A stretch of DNA of 64,000 bases. Source: Amorphophallus konjac. Taxonomy: Eukaryota; Streptophyta; Magnoliopsida; Alismatales; Araceae. The stretch covers positions 224,177,643 to 224,241,642 of the forward strand of contig CM040128.1 of NCBI GenBank assembly GCA_022559845.1, given 5' to 3'. Every line of letters starts with the position of its first letter. Position 1 is the stretch's first letter. This document shows, piece by piece, positions 21,263 through 32,417 of this stretch. A program made the translations under genes and the position numbers. The notes under the pieces were generated by a model. It ran no database searches and was not told the origin of the DNA. It saw only the letters and a list, made by a program, of their open reading frames with translations.

Positions 21263-22347
21263 ATGCCTTCCTCCTCTCTCACTCCGAAGGGCTGCAGATG
21301 AGAACGAGAGACGGCCGCTGGAGAACTCTCTTAGAGACTCTGCTTCTTTCGCAAGAAAGAAGCCCTTTCTCCCTCGAAGACGACTGACCCTCTTTCCTTT
21401 TCCTTCTCTTTTTTTCTTTCTCGATTTTTCCTTTTTGATTCGAACAGCCATATATATATACCCCAGTTTGAGATTTCATCCGACGTGGAGATTGGCGCGC
21501 TGGGGAAGGGCCCTCTGCATCCTTTGCGCGCCGGCACAAGAGGGCGCCGGATAAGGGGTTCTTGCAAGCCGGAATGGGGGGGCGACGGACGGAGGCGCGC
21601 CGGTTTAGGGCGCGTCATGCTAGCACCCTTCGCACGTTGCGAATCGACCGATGAGTCCGGTGTTGATTCCGGAGATCACCGTGAACATTTATCTCGCCAC
21701 TGCTCTTTGAAATCTCGAGGAGCGGCCTTGTTGAAGCTCTCAGGCCGACGTACGGCCCTCCTTGGAGCTTCCAATGACTTTGGTTTAAATACGCGGGTTT
21801 TCCACTGACACGGCTCTTGGCACTATGATAAGTGCTACTGGCTCGGTCTGGCTTGTGCTCAAAGCTCCTTAGAGGGTGGGATAACACCCGGGATAGTTCC
21901 GCCCGAGCTGGGTGATCATTCGGCCACTAAGGGGCCCATCTGGGCGGGAAGCCGCACCCGTGCCGGGTTACCGGGATCTTCTGCCGACAGAGCTTTCGGT
22001 CCTCCGTTCTGGAGAGCCAAGGGGACTCTTTCATCTCAGGAGAGCCTTTCATGAGGTGGGTAGCCATTGGGTAGACCGTCGTCCTTGGTCGGACAGTGGG
22101 TGTAGTGTATGCGGCATGACGGAGTCGATGCCGGTTCATTGGGCAGGCTTGGTCGCACTGCCGGTTGGTTGTGAGTTCATCTCGGTTCTCCTGAGGTGAA
22201 GTCCCCATGTTCATACGGGGTGACTCGAGGCTCTGGCAGCTTGAGAAGTCTTCAATATGTTGATCTTTATCAGCTTCCGTGCTTCAGCGGGCCGCATCAT
22301 TCGTCTTTATGGCTTGATCGCCGACGATCACATTTTGGGTGCCAACA
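21263..22347 (-). repeat. Tat 3' LTR, segment 3, with TATA box
   Basis: Continues the LTR after Sirevirus B and matches 56270-57346. It ends TTTTGGGTGCCAACA at 22347. A minus-strand TATA run lies at 21450-21460. Confidence 0.9.
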
Positions 22348-22711
22348 AATGCCCCCCAGACGTGGGTGTTGCGAGCAAGGCACGAGTGCAGCAAGGCCGA
22401 CGGATGAATTTCACCCGGAATGATCTCCTGTTCGATTGACAGGAGCTTGGGACGGCCCTTAATTCGGCATGGACGTTAATCCAGCGCCGTTTGCATTTTA
22501 ATACGGCGCGAGGTTGCTTCGGTGCGCTCTTGGCTTTGAGACGTTAATCCGGTGCGCTCCTGGCCCCTTTGCGTTTTTAATACGGCGCGGCACTGGCCTT
22601 TGGACTGTTAACCAGGCGCGGCCGATTTTGGCGCGCCTTTTTGTTGGGGGGATGTTAATTCGGCGCGTAAAATAGTGTGCCGGATTAACCACAGGGGGTT
22701 CCCCCCCCCCC
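22348..22711 (-). other. Tat polypurine tract and GGCGCGCC-rich block
   Basis: The minus strand beside the LTR reads CTGGGGGGCATT (22348-22360), the likely polypurine tract. Then 22440-22690 carries repeated TTAATACGGCGCGG, GTTAATCCGG(T/C)GCG and GGCGCGCC blocks, the same vocabulary as in the LTR at 10610-10910. On the plus strand this block lies directly upstream of the TATA box of the antisense gene. A C-run occupies 22701-22711. Confidence 0.65.
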
Positions 22712-23119
22712 TATATATTTTTTCCTTCAGTTTTTTCCCTTCATCACCTCTCATTTGCAAGTTTCCTTTCTCTCTCCTCCCTTTCTTCTCTTCCCGCGGT
22801 GCCGACTGAGGTGGGGGCAAGAGCGAGTCTCTGAGGGGTGAGTGGAGTGTCGTTTGTGTGGGTTTTAAACCCATTCTTTGGGCCCCGGGAGGCTTCTAGT
22901 AGGGCTTGCCCTCGGAGCTATTTCCCAAGGTGTTCCTTTTGGCCTCGGTGTAATGCCGATGGCTGCTTTTAGGGGCCGTTCCCTTAGTGGACGCGTTCCC
23001 GCTTTTCTTTGGCAATCTCCCGTGTTGGGGAGACTCTGCCGAAATTTTGTCAGAAATCTACCTCTAATCAACTATTTTCTGACTTTGTTTATTGTTTGAT
23101 GCGCTTCTTTGCAGCTATC
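22712..23119 (+). promoter_or_regulatory. Putative promoter and 5' UTR intron of the Tat antisense gene
   Basis: A TATA box (TATATATTT, 22712-22720) follows the C-run. A good donor GTGAGT at 22838 and an acceptor TTCTTTGCAG ending at 23114 frame a 277-bp intron. The ATG at 23120 follows five bases later in a favourable context (ATCATGG). This is inference from signals only; no transcript is visible. Confidence 0.55.
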
Positions 23120-25006
23120 ATGGCATCCGGTTCTTCTTCTCGTGCCGTGGTGACGTGGGAGAACGTCAATTCCCTTGATCGGGGGCACGGTCAGCTCGCT
23201 ATAGTTGCAGAGTCCTCAGACTCGGAGACAGATACTGTGGACACCAGCCGTCTCCTCATTCTTGGGGGCGACTCCTTTCATTATGACAGGGAAGCTGTCG
23301 CCAGGAGGGACTACCCCAAAGATAAACACCTGATGTCCCTTCTCCAACGCTTTAACCTCCAAGGGAAGAGGGACGTGTTCCTTGTCCGAAAAGCTGAGCA
23401 GGCCCTGTTGGTGGAGAGAGAGAGTCTGACATATTGTGTGGTGCGGAGAAGACCCATTTATCTCCCCGGAGAGGTCAGGAAATGGAGCGTTGTGTTGGGA
23501 CTACAAGATTTGGCTCCAGAAGACGGACTGCTGACTAGGACCCCTGAATTTGTACCCGCTCGGTGGAATGATTCCGCAGGCAGTGTGGACCGGGAGAAGC
23601 CGATCTTTGGCCAATTCCTTGCCCCGTTGAAGTGGGGGTACAGAAAAGAATCATTTCTGCTGGACTGCATGGCGATCCGCTTCAAGCACCAGATATCTGT
23701 GGGGTGGTTTGCCGAGCTGAGGGCCACCGACGCCCATGCATTTAGACCTAGAGCGGTGGAGTTCACAGATTATGTGCTGCATCATTATGCTCCCATCCTG
23801 ACCAGGGCTGGGATATACCACATCGTGTATGCTTCAAGGTACCGCTACCCCATCTCCCACAGCTTGTGCTGCGGTATGATCGAGGTGTTCTTCCCCAAAT
23901 ATAACACTTTTTATACTTCGGAAGGAGAGACCTCTCTAGACTTGTGGAGCCTCTCACAGCTTAGCGGCCTACCCATTGACGGAGAACCGTATGAAAAAGT
24001 TTGCTGGCCTGACTGGCTGAAGGATCAGACCGACGATGAGGGTCGGTATCTGGCTGGTTATGCCTATCGATATCTGATGAAGGCGTACCGCACCCTCTAT
24101 CATTCGTCGCACGACACGAGGGAAGCTCGGAAGCCGGGCGAGAAGCGGAGGGTGCGGATGGGCACCTGGCTTCAATATTTCTTCAATGGGAAGAATAAGT
24201 ATGAAGATTTTCCCCCGATAGCGCCAGTGGCTCAGAAGCGGAAGAAGAGAGTCCGACGTCAGGCCGCATCATCATCATCTTCAAGAGGAGGGCAGAGGGA
24301 GGACCCGAACCCTACTGGTGTTGACGTAGTCATGCATTGTGCTGCGTACCTGGTCTATTGGATATGTTCTTTCGCTCTTCCGCAAGGTGACGAGAGCGTA
24401 ATCAGGGCGGAAGCCATTTATCCAGCCTGTCTTATGGCTTGGGGTACCAAGCTATCTCTTTGCCCGGTGGCTCTATGTCTTGTTTACAAGATGTTGGGAG
24501 ACCTGCACAAGACGCGTCTCCCCAGAAATCTTCGGACGGTCGGTCCGTTACACTTTTTTAATGCTTGGGTTTGTACCCTGTTCCCAGAGGCGGCTCCTCG
24601 GGTGTTACAGTCTGTTCCTCCTGTTCCGCGGATGATAGAGTTTGCGAGTGTCGAGCCCTCCTCACTAGCAGAGCAACTCTACGCCATTCGGGGCAAATTG
24701 GCCCGTATTCTCACATATTTGCCCGGGGTTCTTCACTTTTGGAGCTTAGCTGCCCACTCCAGCCCGCTGGTGAATAGGACGAGGCAGTGCAAGCTCTTTG
24801 AGACTGAGGAGTATATCCATCCGCTTTCTGAGGCCAAATGTACAAAACCCATTCTTGAGCCGGAGTTGGTTGACTGGGCGCTGGCTATCAGGCCGAGTGT
24901 CCTTGTAATCCACAAGAGCGACATTTTGTGGTTGGAGTCGTACTACCCGTTCCGCTTCAGTCAGAACTTTGGCTACGACCAGCACATTCCACATTCTTCT
25001 TCATAG
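23120..25006 (+). pseudogene. Tat antisense gene, first coding exon: plant mobile domain-like protein
   Basis: 629 codons on the strand opposite to gag-pol, from ATG 23120 (chosen for its context and position after the predicted splice acceptor) to TAG 25004-25006. Residues about 250-300 contain MIEVFFPKYNTFYTSEGET and LWSLSQLSGLPIDGEPYEKV, the layout of the plant mobile domain (PMD: W/F-x-P-x-T-H/N-T-F, then L-x-D-V/L and GLP-V/I-D-G). A basic, Ser-rich insert lies near residues 370-395 (KRKKRVRRQAASSSSS). PMD proteins occur both as host genes and inside transposons. In Tat elements an antisense ORF between pol and the 3' LTR is a recognised lineage feature of unknown function. The end of this frame is probably premature, since similar coding continues. 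It is clearly better preserved than gag-pol. Confidence 0.75.
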
Positions 25007-25866
25007 TTTGCGTTGCCTAACAGGCACAGGGCCGAGCAAGTTTCAAATAACGATGCCCGGATATGGTGGGACTTCTTCCACCGCCGGTAAGATGTTTCTT
25101 CAGGGTGCCAACCCCTTCCCGTTTCCCCCGTGTCACGCCTGAATATATCAAGTGGTGGAACGCGCGGACAGGGTTCTACAGGAGCTCCCCGTGAGAGTGC
25201 TGGGCCGTGCCAGAGCACAGGTTCCTGGACTCCCAGCCGGAGCCAGTCTTTGATATTGAGCCTTCTTATTTGAAGAAGTTGAAGTCCTGGACCCGTACGG
25301 AAGTGAAGGCCTATCTGGAGGCCTGCAAGGTCGTAAAAAGTCGCAGGATGAAGGTTGACCCGAAGCTACCCCCGATCAACAAGGATGACTATGTGAAAAC
25401 ACTTCGGGGCTTATGCCGGGTAAGCAATGAGAGGGTGGTCCTTCAGCAACTCCCTCTGCCAGTGGAGGAGTCCATCTCAGCTGTGGCCGACTGGCGTCCC
25501 GAGGTGGATAGGTTGTACCCTTATCGGACCTTCATTCGCAAGGAAGATAGACGGGATGCCTTGTACGACAACACCCCCTGTCTATTTGCGCTCCTTCGGT
25601 CGCATGGCCTTTCAGTGGGTGGTCCCAGCGAAGCCATCCTAGACCGACCTCTTCAAGTCTCGTTCAAATATGTGATAGATGGGGGCTGGACCACCTGAGC
25701 CTATATTATCTCCTGTCTTCTCGTGGTCACGAGGACCTGGCGCTGCTGGCCGAGCCGAGTGAAAAGATCAGAGATTTATGCTGGCTTATTCGCGAGGCGG
25801 CTTCGAGAGACAAAGTGCCCTCGCTGTATTATTGGCCTCTCTTCCCCTTCTATACGAGGCCGGCAA
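25007..25866 (+). pseudogene. Tat antisense gene, continuation with frame breaks
   Basis: Coding resumes in several frames. After a frame change near 25125, one frame reads into VTPEYIKWWNARTGFYRSS, meets a TGA near 25192, and stays open at 25207-25698 (LKSWTRTEVKAYLEACKV, DDYVKTLRGLCRVSN, FALLRSHGLSVGG). It then shifts near 25698 to a frame reading LYYLLSSRGHEDLALLAE and ends at a splice donor, CAA/GTATGTT, at 25867. The composition and smooth continuation suggest one original exon. No family other than the PMD-type antisense protein was recognised. Confidence 0.6.
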
Positions 25867-25951
25867 GTATGTTCCATTTCTTCATTCAGGCCCTTCGGCC
25901 AGCTTCTTTCTTTCATTGTGGTGCATTATTCTCACTTGTGTGCATGTGCAG

Positions 25952-26969
25952 TCTGACCAACTTTGGAGGAGACTCGGCACTTTAGGGAGCTGATAATAAA
26001 GGCTCAGAAGCCAGCATATTTCGAGGTTCCTGAGTCGGCCCCGACCACGACGCCACTGCCTCCCGGCGATTCGAGAAAGCGGACTCAGTCCCAGTTGAGA
26101 GAGGCCGTCGGGAAGGCGAAGGCGGCGGTGACCCGGGTGACATGGGCGCGCCGAAAGAAGGCCGCAGAAAGGGAATCAGCAATCGTTCTTCCTTCGGTTG
26201 TATCCTTCAAAGAGTTTGAAGCTTCTCGCATACAAAGGCCAGAAGCTGAAGGTAGGCTCTTCTTTTCTTCAGAGTTCATTAGTCCACTTTGACTGCCTTG
26301 GCTAGCTCATGCTGACGGTTGCCTGACACAGTTGCCGCAGTCGTCGGGTTGGAGGCGACAGTAGATGTCGCGACTAGGGAAGGGGCAGAGGGAATCCCTG
26401 CTGCTCCCTTAGAGGGAGATCTGCCTTCTCCGATGCCCAGACAGGAAATGGAAGGTAATTTATAGTTTAATTGTGATGCCACCACAAAGCTTCACATCTT
26501 CAGCCGGCTTGACCTTTTCTCACCGTAAATTTCAGTTGATATACAACCGTCATTACTTCCGGGCTCGGAGAGTGCAGAAGAAGCGATTATCAAGGGGCAG
26601 GGTGAACTTTCCCTTGAGGTCCCATCCATTGTTGCTCCTGATGTGGAGTGCACGGGGGAAGCTCCTACCGCGGGTGATGCTCCTCCTGGCGAGGCTCCTG
26701 CCCCGATGGTGGAGCGTCTCGAAAGAGCAGAGGGGTCTTCCTCCTCTGAGCAGGTTGATTATGGTGGCAGCTCCAGTGATGAGGAGTTCCCACATGTTGA
26801 CACAGAGACTGAGGATGCCGGGGCATCCTCGGCCTATGAAAGTGATCATCCGACTTTTAGCCCACCCCGGTTGTCATGGAGTGGTCTTGGGCTGTCAGAC
26901 TCGCTTTTGAGCGGAGAGGCTGGCGTTGGAGAAGTTGCCCTTAGAGATTTGAGCTTGGTACCGGCCGAG
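25952..26969 (+). pseudogene. Tat antisense gene, three middle exons with short introns
   Basis: Exons 25952-26251, 26332-26454 and 26536-26969 are separated by introns of 80-85 bp (25867-25951, 26252-26331, 26455-26535), each GT...AG. Phase is kept across every junction (phase 1 for all three), which random sequence would rarely give. The protein is Pro/Ala/Glu-rich and of low complexity. The first exon has a TGA three bases in, then reads EETRHFRELIIKAQKPAYFE. The third has an acidic Ser-rich stretch (SSSSEQVDYGGSSSDEEF). No catalytic domain is visible. Confidence 0.65.
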
Positions 26970-27045
26970 GTAAGGACCCACCCATGGTCGGTGCCTGCTG
27001 CCCTTCCTTTCTATTCCTTTTAGCTTTTTAATGTACATATTTCAG

Positions 27046-28128
27046 GTGCAGACTGAGGTGGTGCTGCCAACCATGACGGTGCAGATACCCCTCCCGGCTC
27101 TAGGCGCGGGCCACGCAACCTTCCCGTCCGTCTTGCGGCCTATCGCACTGCGATACCCCAAGGACTATGCAGCGGCAGTGGCTCCAGCTGGACCCGGAGC
27201 ACTTGTGAGGGTTGATAGTTTGGTAGCAGTCGAGGACTCCCAGTCATTAGAAGTCGCACGACAGTCGGCTTCAGAGAAGGATGGCCCCTCCGAAATAGAA
27301 GCCAGAGAGATCGTCGAAGAACAGATGTCCTCGGTTCTTGATATTCCTGTTGCACCTCCATCCCAGGGGGCTGGTAGGGAAATTGTCGTCATTGAGGCTC
27401 CAGCTACCGTATCGGCCACCGCGGTTGTTCCCCACACCAGTGCACTGCAGCTCATGCCGTCGTCATCTTCTGGGACGGGCGACGATATCTAGGCCACCGT
27501 GGACAGCAGAGTGGAGTTTGAACTACCCGAGACGTCGCCGCTCGGTCTCTAGTCTTTGAGTGACCTTGTGTGGCAGTTTCTAGGGACCCTTCAGCAGACC
27601 ATAATGGCCAGCAGAGATTTAACTTATGTTCAGCTGAGGGGCTTGATAGATCATTTATCCTGCTCGCTGTTGGCCTTTGGTTGCCCCATGGACGACTGGA
27701 CTCCACGGGTAATCTTGCTTCTGAAATATGTAAACAGGAGATAATTCTTAGGTCGGGAGGCAGCTGACCAGCTGGCGGCCGTAACACTGGAGCGGGCCGA
27801 ATGCCGAACAGCTCTCATCACCCTGAAAGGGACTACGGCGAGGATGAGGGATGACGCCAATGCCTCTTCGCAGTGCCGAAGCTTTCTCACGGCCCACATA
27901 GCGGGACTACATGCCGAACTCTCAAGGGCAGAGGCTGAACTTCAAGAGGTAGAACGCCTGGAAGTCCAGAGGGTGGAGGAGGCAGAACTGGCCGAGGGGC
28001 AAGTTGCTTCTCTCGGGGAGAGACTATCTCAGCTGGAGGCCACTGAGTTCAGACTGCAGGAGCTAGCCCGCCATCCTTCCCTGGGCATTCCGGAGCTGGA
28101 GGACATCTTCCGACGCCCTTTACCATAG
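27046..28128 (+). pseudogene. Tat antisense gene, last exons ending in a coiled coil
   Basis: The exon from 27046 (intron 26970-27045, phase 0) reads VQTEVVLPTMTVQIPLPAL and continues through two in-frame TAG codons (27490-27492 and about 27550) to a possible donor near 27708. The next part, from about 27752, reads REAADQLAAVTLERAE and then an Ala/Glu/Leu heptad-rich segment (LSRAEAELQEVERLEVQR), a clear coiled coil, to the stop at 28126-28128. The last intron is not phase-consistent as I place it, so either it is damaged or I have the wrong donor. A C-terminal coiled coil suggests oligomerisation (inference). Confidence 0.6.
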
Positions 28129-28458
28129 TCATTTTCTATTTGCCTCTTTTTAATGGACTTCATGTATTCCGGGGAATGCCCCGCGTAACATGTACTCTTT
28201 ATTCCATAGAATGAAAATCTTCATTTTGCTGTCAAATGATGACTCCATTCTTTCATCATTCTTCCTTTTTCTTTCTTTCCATTCGCCAGTTGTTTCTAGT
28301 TCGAGTGTGTGGGTCACGAGGGCAGGAGAGCGCTCACGCCTTCAGTAAAGGGGTGAGGTGTTCGCTCCACCGCGTCGTGACTATTCTCAAGACTAAACAA
28401 CGGCCTGAGCGAGTCGAGAGTCCGGAGGACCCAAACGGGTATATGAGAGACGAACACC
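28129..28458 (+). other. 3' flank of the Tat antisense gene
   Basis: AT-rich sequence with TTTATTCCATAGAATGAAAA near 28198. It is plausible as a 3' UTR, but no certain polyadenylation signal is visible. No coding or RNA gene was seen. It ends where the 41-bp array begins. Confidence 0.4.
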
Positions 28459-29790
28459 AAAACAGATAGCGAGCGACCTTGCCAATGGTGACAAGGGTCG
28501 AGAAGGGTAGATGGTCTTGCCGATGATGACAAGAACCGAAAAGGGGTAGCGACCGGTCTTGCCGATGGTGACAAGGGTTGAAAAGGGTAGACGATCTTGC
28601 CGATGATGACAAGAACCGGACAGGGTAGCGACCGATCTTGCCGATGGTGACAAGGGTTGAAAAGGGTAGCGACTGATCTTGCCGATGATGACAAGGGTCG
28701 AAAAGGGTAGACGGTCTTACCGATGATGACAAGAATTGGAAAGGGTAGCGACCGATCCTGTCGATGATGACAAGGGTCGAAAAGGGTAGCGACCGATCTT
28801 TCCGATGATGACAAGGGTCAGAAAGGGTAGACGGTCTTGCCGATGATGACAAGAACCGGAACGGGTAGCGACCGATCCTACCGATGATGACAAGGGTCTA
28901 AAAGGGTATACGGTCTTGCCGATGATGACGAGAACCGAAAAGGGTAGCGACCGATCTTGTCGATGGTGACAAGGGTCGAAAAGGGTAGCGACCGATCTTG
29001 CCGATGATGACAAGAACCGGAAAGGGTAGCGACCGATCCTGCTGATGATGACAAGGGTCGAAAAGGGTAGCGACCGATCTTGCCGATGATGACAAGGGTC
29101 GGAAAGGGTAGATGGTCTTGCCAATAATGACGAGAACCGGAAAGGGTAGCGACCGATCCTGCCGATGATGACAAGGGTTGAAAAGGGTATCGAATGATCT
29201 TGCCGATGACGACAAGGGTCGGGAAGGGTAGATGGTCTTGCCGATGATGACAAGAACCGAAAAGGGTAGCGACCGATTCTGTCGATGATGACAAGGGTCA
29301 AAAAGGGTAGACGGTCTTGCCGATGATGATAAAAATCGGAAAGGGTAGCGACCGATCTTGCCGATGGTGACAAGGGTCGAAAAGGGTAGCGACCGATCTT
29401 GCCGATGATGACAAGGGTCGAAAAGGGTAGACGGTCTTGCCGATGATGACAAGAACCGGAAAGGGTAGCGACCGATCTTGCCGATGGTGACAAGGGTCGA
29501 AAAGGGTAGACGGTCTTGCCGATGATGACAAAAACCAGAAAAGGTAGCGACCGATCTTGCCGATGGTGACAAGGGTCGAAAAGGGTAGCGACTGATCTTA
29601 CCGATGATGATAAGGGTCGAAAAGGGTAGACGGTCTTGCCGATGATGACAAGAACCGGAAAGGGTAGCGACCGATCTTGCCGATGGTGACAAGGGTCGAA
29701 AAGGGTAGACGGTCTTGTCGATGATGACAAGAACCGAAAAGAGGTAGCGACCGGTCTTGCCGATGGTGACAAGGGTCGAAAGGGGTAGAA
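28459..29790. repeat. 41-bp tandem array 1 in the Tat 3' region
   Basis: About 33 units. Two sorts alternate irregularly: a 41-bp unit (AAGGGTAGCGACCGATCTTG, then CCGATGGTGACAAGGGTCGA) and a 38-bp unit (GTAGACGGTCTTGCCGATGA, then TGACAAGAACCGG). The units lack stops in several minus-strand frames, which produces long spurious ORFs. Tandem repeats at this position are typical of Tat/Retand elements. Confidence 0.95.
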
Positions 29791-29916
29791 AATGGATACA
29801 TGTAGGCGGGACATTGGATGAAGACTCCGCCTCGACCCTATAAAGGGTCTTTAGGACGGAGGATGGATCATCACTATTCATCATTCATACATATATATTT
29901 TTTTATTCTCATTACT

Positions 29917-30890
29917 GACCTAAGCGCCCTTTCGGGTTTTCGCCGAAGCCAGCCCCCTCTTGCTTTTGCCCACGCGCCCTTTTGGGTTTTCACGTGGCGG
30001 GGTACCCGATTTTACCTGCGACCCCCTTTCGGGTTTTCGCCACAGCTGGGTTATAGCCGTTTTTGCACTTGTCCTAATATAGGAGCAAGTCCGGCGGGGT
30101 ATCTCCATTTTTAACCCCATTTTTCCTTTCTCTTTTTTTTTGAATTCGGAGTACAGAAGAACTCAACTGCTAGAATGCTGACGGGCCTTGCCGATGATGA
30201 CAAGGGTTGATCTCTGGTTTAGTTCATCTACACTGGTTAAATGTCGAAGCAAAGGACATGGTTTATTAACAAGGACGTAAGATCCGAGTTAAGGGTTGAG
30301 GTCGACCGATCTCGCCAATGATGACGAGGGTTGAACACGGGTTTATTCATCAGCATGGGTCACATGCCGAAGCAAAGGTAGGATTATTAACAGGGACGGA
30401 AGGTCCAAGTTAGGGGTAGAGATCGACCGATCTCGTCGATGATGACGAAGGTCAAAACTGGGTTTATTCATCAGCATGGGTCACATGCCGAAGCAAAGGT
30501 AGGATTATTAATAGGGACGGAAGGTCCAAGTTAGGGGTAGAGATCGACCGATCTCGCCGATGATGACGAGGGTCGAACATGGGTTTGTTAAGGATCTCCG
30601 GTGGGATGTTTGAGGATTGTCCCTTTTGGAGTTTCATCGGATGGAAACAAAAGAGGAATTTTTAAATTACCACTTTACTGACTTAAGCGCCCTTTCAGGT
30701 TTTCGCCGAAGCCAGCCCCCTCTTGCTTTTACCCACGTGCCCTTTTGGGTTTTCACATGGTGGGGTACCCTATTTTGCCTGTAGCGCCCTTTCGGGTTTT
30801 CGCCACAGCTGGGTTATAGCCATTTTTGTACTTGTCCTAATATAGGCGCAAGTCTGGCGGGGTATCTCTATTTGTAACCCCATTTTTCTT
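29917..30890. repeat. Duplicated 210-bp block flanking a 121-bp repeat
   Basis: The block with GCGCCCTTTCGGGTTTTCGC occurs at 29917-30125 and again at 30672-30890. Between them a unit of about 121 bp (containing CCGATGATGACGAGGGT and GAAGCAAAGGTAGGATTATT) is repeated about four times from 30180 to 30600. It shares the GATGATGAC core with array 1, so the arrays probably grew from one ancestor. Confidence 0.8.
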
Positions 30891-31104
30891 TTCTTTTCTT
30901 TTCTTTTGAGGATATAAAAGGCGGTAGGTCGAAGTGTGATGTTCGACCCTTGGTTGATAGTAGACGGCTGTTGGCCGGAGCATCGGGCCTTGTGCCGAGA
31001 AGAGTGGTTTATTCGTTAGCAGGGGCTGAATGCTAACGCAAAGGAATGATCTTTCGCCGATTCGGACGTAAGGCCCGTAACGACGATATGGTGTATTCTT
31101 TTGA

Positions 31105-31790
31105 GAGCTCGGCCAAGGCGGAGTGCCACTAGACCAAGGAAAGGTAGCTCGATCAGGGCGAAATGCCACTAGACCAAGATAAGGGTAGCTCGATCAGGGC
31201 GGAGTGCCACTAGACCAAGATGAGGGTAGCTCGGCTAGGGCGGAGTGCCACTAGACCAAGATATGGGTAGCTCGGCTAGGGCTGAATGCCACTAAACCAA
31301 GATCAGGGTAGCTCGGCTAGGGCGAAGTGCCACTAGACCAAGATATGGGTAGCTGGGATGCCACTAGACCAGGATCAGGGTAGCTTGGCTAGGGCGGGAT
31401 GCCACTAGACCAGGATCAGGGTAGCTTGGCTAGGGCGGGATGCCACTAGACCAAGATAAGGGTAGCTCGGCTAGGGTGGAATGCCACTAGACCAAGATAA
31501 GGGTAGCTCGGCTAGGGCGGAGTGCCACTAGACCAAGATATGGGTAGCTCGGCTAGGGCGGAATGCCACTAGACCTAGATAAGGGTAGCTCGATTAGGGC
31601 GGAGTGCCACTAGACCAAGATGAGGGTAGCTTGGCTAGGGCGGAATGTCACTAAACCAAGATCAGGTAACTTGGCTAGGGCGGGATGCCACTGGACCAAG
31701 AAAAGGTAGCTCGATCAGGGCGGAATGCCACTAGACCAAGAAAAGGTAGCTCGATCAGGGCGGAGTGCCGCTAGACCAAGGAAAGGTATT
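31105..31790. repeat. 41-bp tandem array 2 in the Tat 3' region
   Basis: About 16-17 units of 41 bp (GGTAGCTCGGCTAGGGCGGA, then GTGCCACTAGACCAAGATA) ending just before the integrase stop. One unit near 31350 is shortened. The sequence is unrelated to array 1 but the period is the same. Confidence 0.95.
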
Positions 31791-31798
31791 CTAACCGA

Positions 31799-32194
31799 TC
31801 ACTCGGGGAATGCTGGTTGCGCTGCATGATATAGCTTTATATATTTTCCGTTGCGGGGAGAGAACTGGATGACTCCTTTGTGGCCTACCAGGACGTAGGC
31901 ACCCCCTTCATATACTCGACGGACGATATATGGTCCGATCCAGTTTTCGAACAACTTCCCTTTGGGGTTGGAGGCCATTACTTCTCTTCTTTTGACCATC
32001 ACCAGGTCTCCTTTCTTGAATTCTTGACCTTTGACCAGCTTGTCAAAAGCACGGAGGCGCCTTCCTTCAAGTTCAATGAGCTCCTCTAATCTTCTTTCTG
32101 CATTGGTTTATTCCCCGCTGACTAGTCCATGCTGGATGGCGACTCGCAGCGAAGGAACCTTCAGTTCAATCGGCACCACAACCTCTGACCCATA
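31799..32194 (-). pseudogene. pol: Tat integrase, C-terminal part
   Basis: Minus-strand continuation of the integrase cut at 44713. It reads SEVVVPIEL, meets a TAA at 32108-32110, then reads LVKGQEFKKGDLVMVKRREV, GKLFENWIGPYIVRRVYEGGAYVLV and the terminal KYIKLYHAAQPAFPE, with the stop at 31799-31801. This is the DNA-binding C-terminal region found in Ty3/gypsy integrases (GPY/F-type motif WIGPYIV). No chromodomain follows, as expected for Tat. It is separated from the catalytic core by Sirevirus A. Confidence 0.9.
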
Positions 32195-32417
32195 TGTTGC
32201 ATCCCTATGGTTTTGATGATGTCTCACACTATAAATCAATCTTCTATCTCTAGATTAATGCTGTTTCATCATGTGAGTGAGTACAGTTCATTTGGTTGTC
32301 AGATAAGCATGCTATCTTAATTCTATCTACACTGTTTGGTTAATATGAAGAGCAGTGGGTCGACTCATCAGCAAGGGTGGGTCGACGCATCAGAGCATTG
32401 ATAGTTTGGGCACAAAG

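Noticed and set aside
21087..21554. Possible protein across 21087-21554
   Set aside because: It spans the junction of Sirevirus B and the Tat LTR, so it is a chance frame.
28459..29790. CRISPR-like repeat/spacer pattern
   Set aside because: The whole unit is repeated with scattered substitutions, there are no unique spacers, and the context is a plant retrotransposon.
28314..29884. Several long minus-strand open frames rich in Ser/His/Arg repeats (138-365 codons)
   Set aside because: They are translations of the 41-bp tandem array, which lacks stops in several frames. Overlapping frames are equally open and there is no start context or domain.
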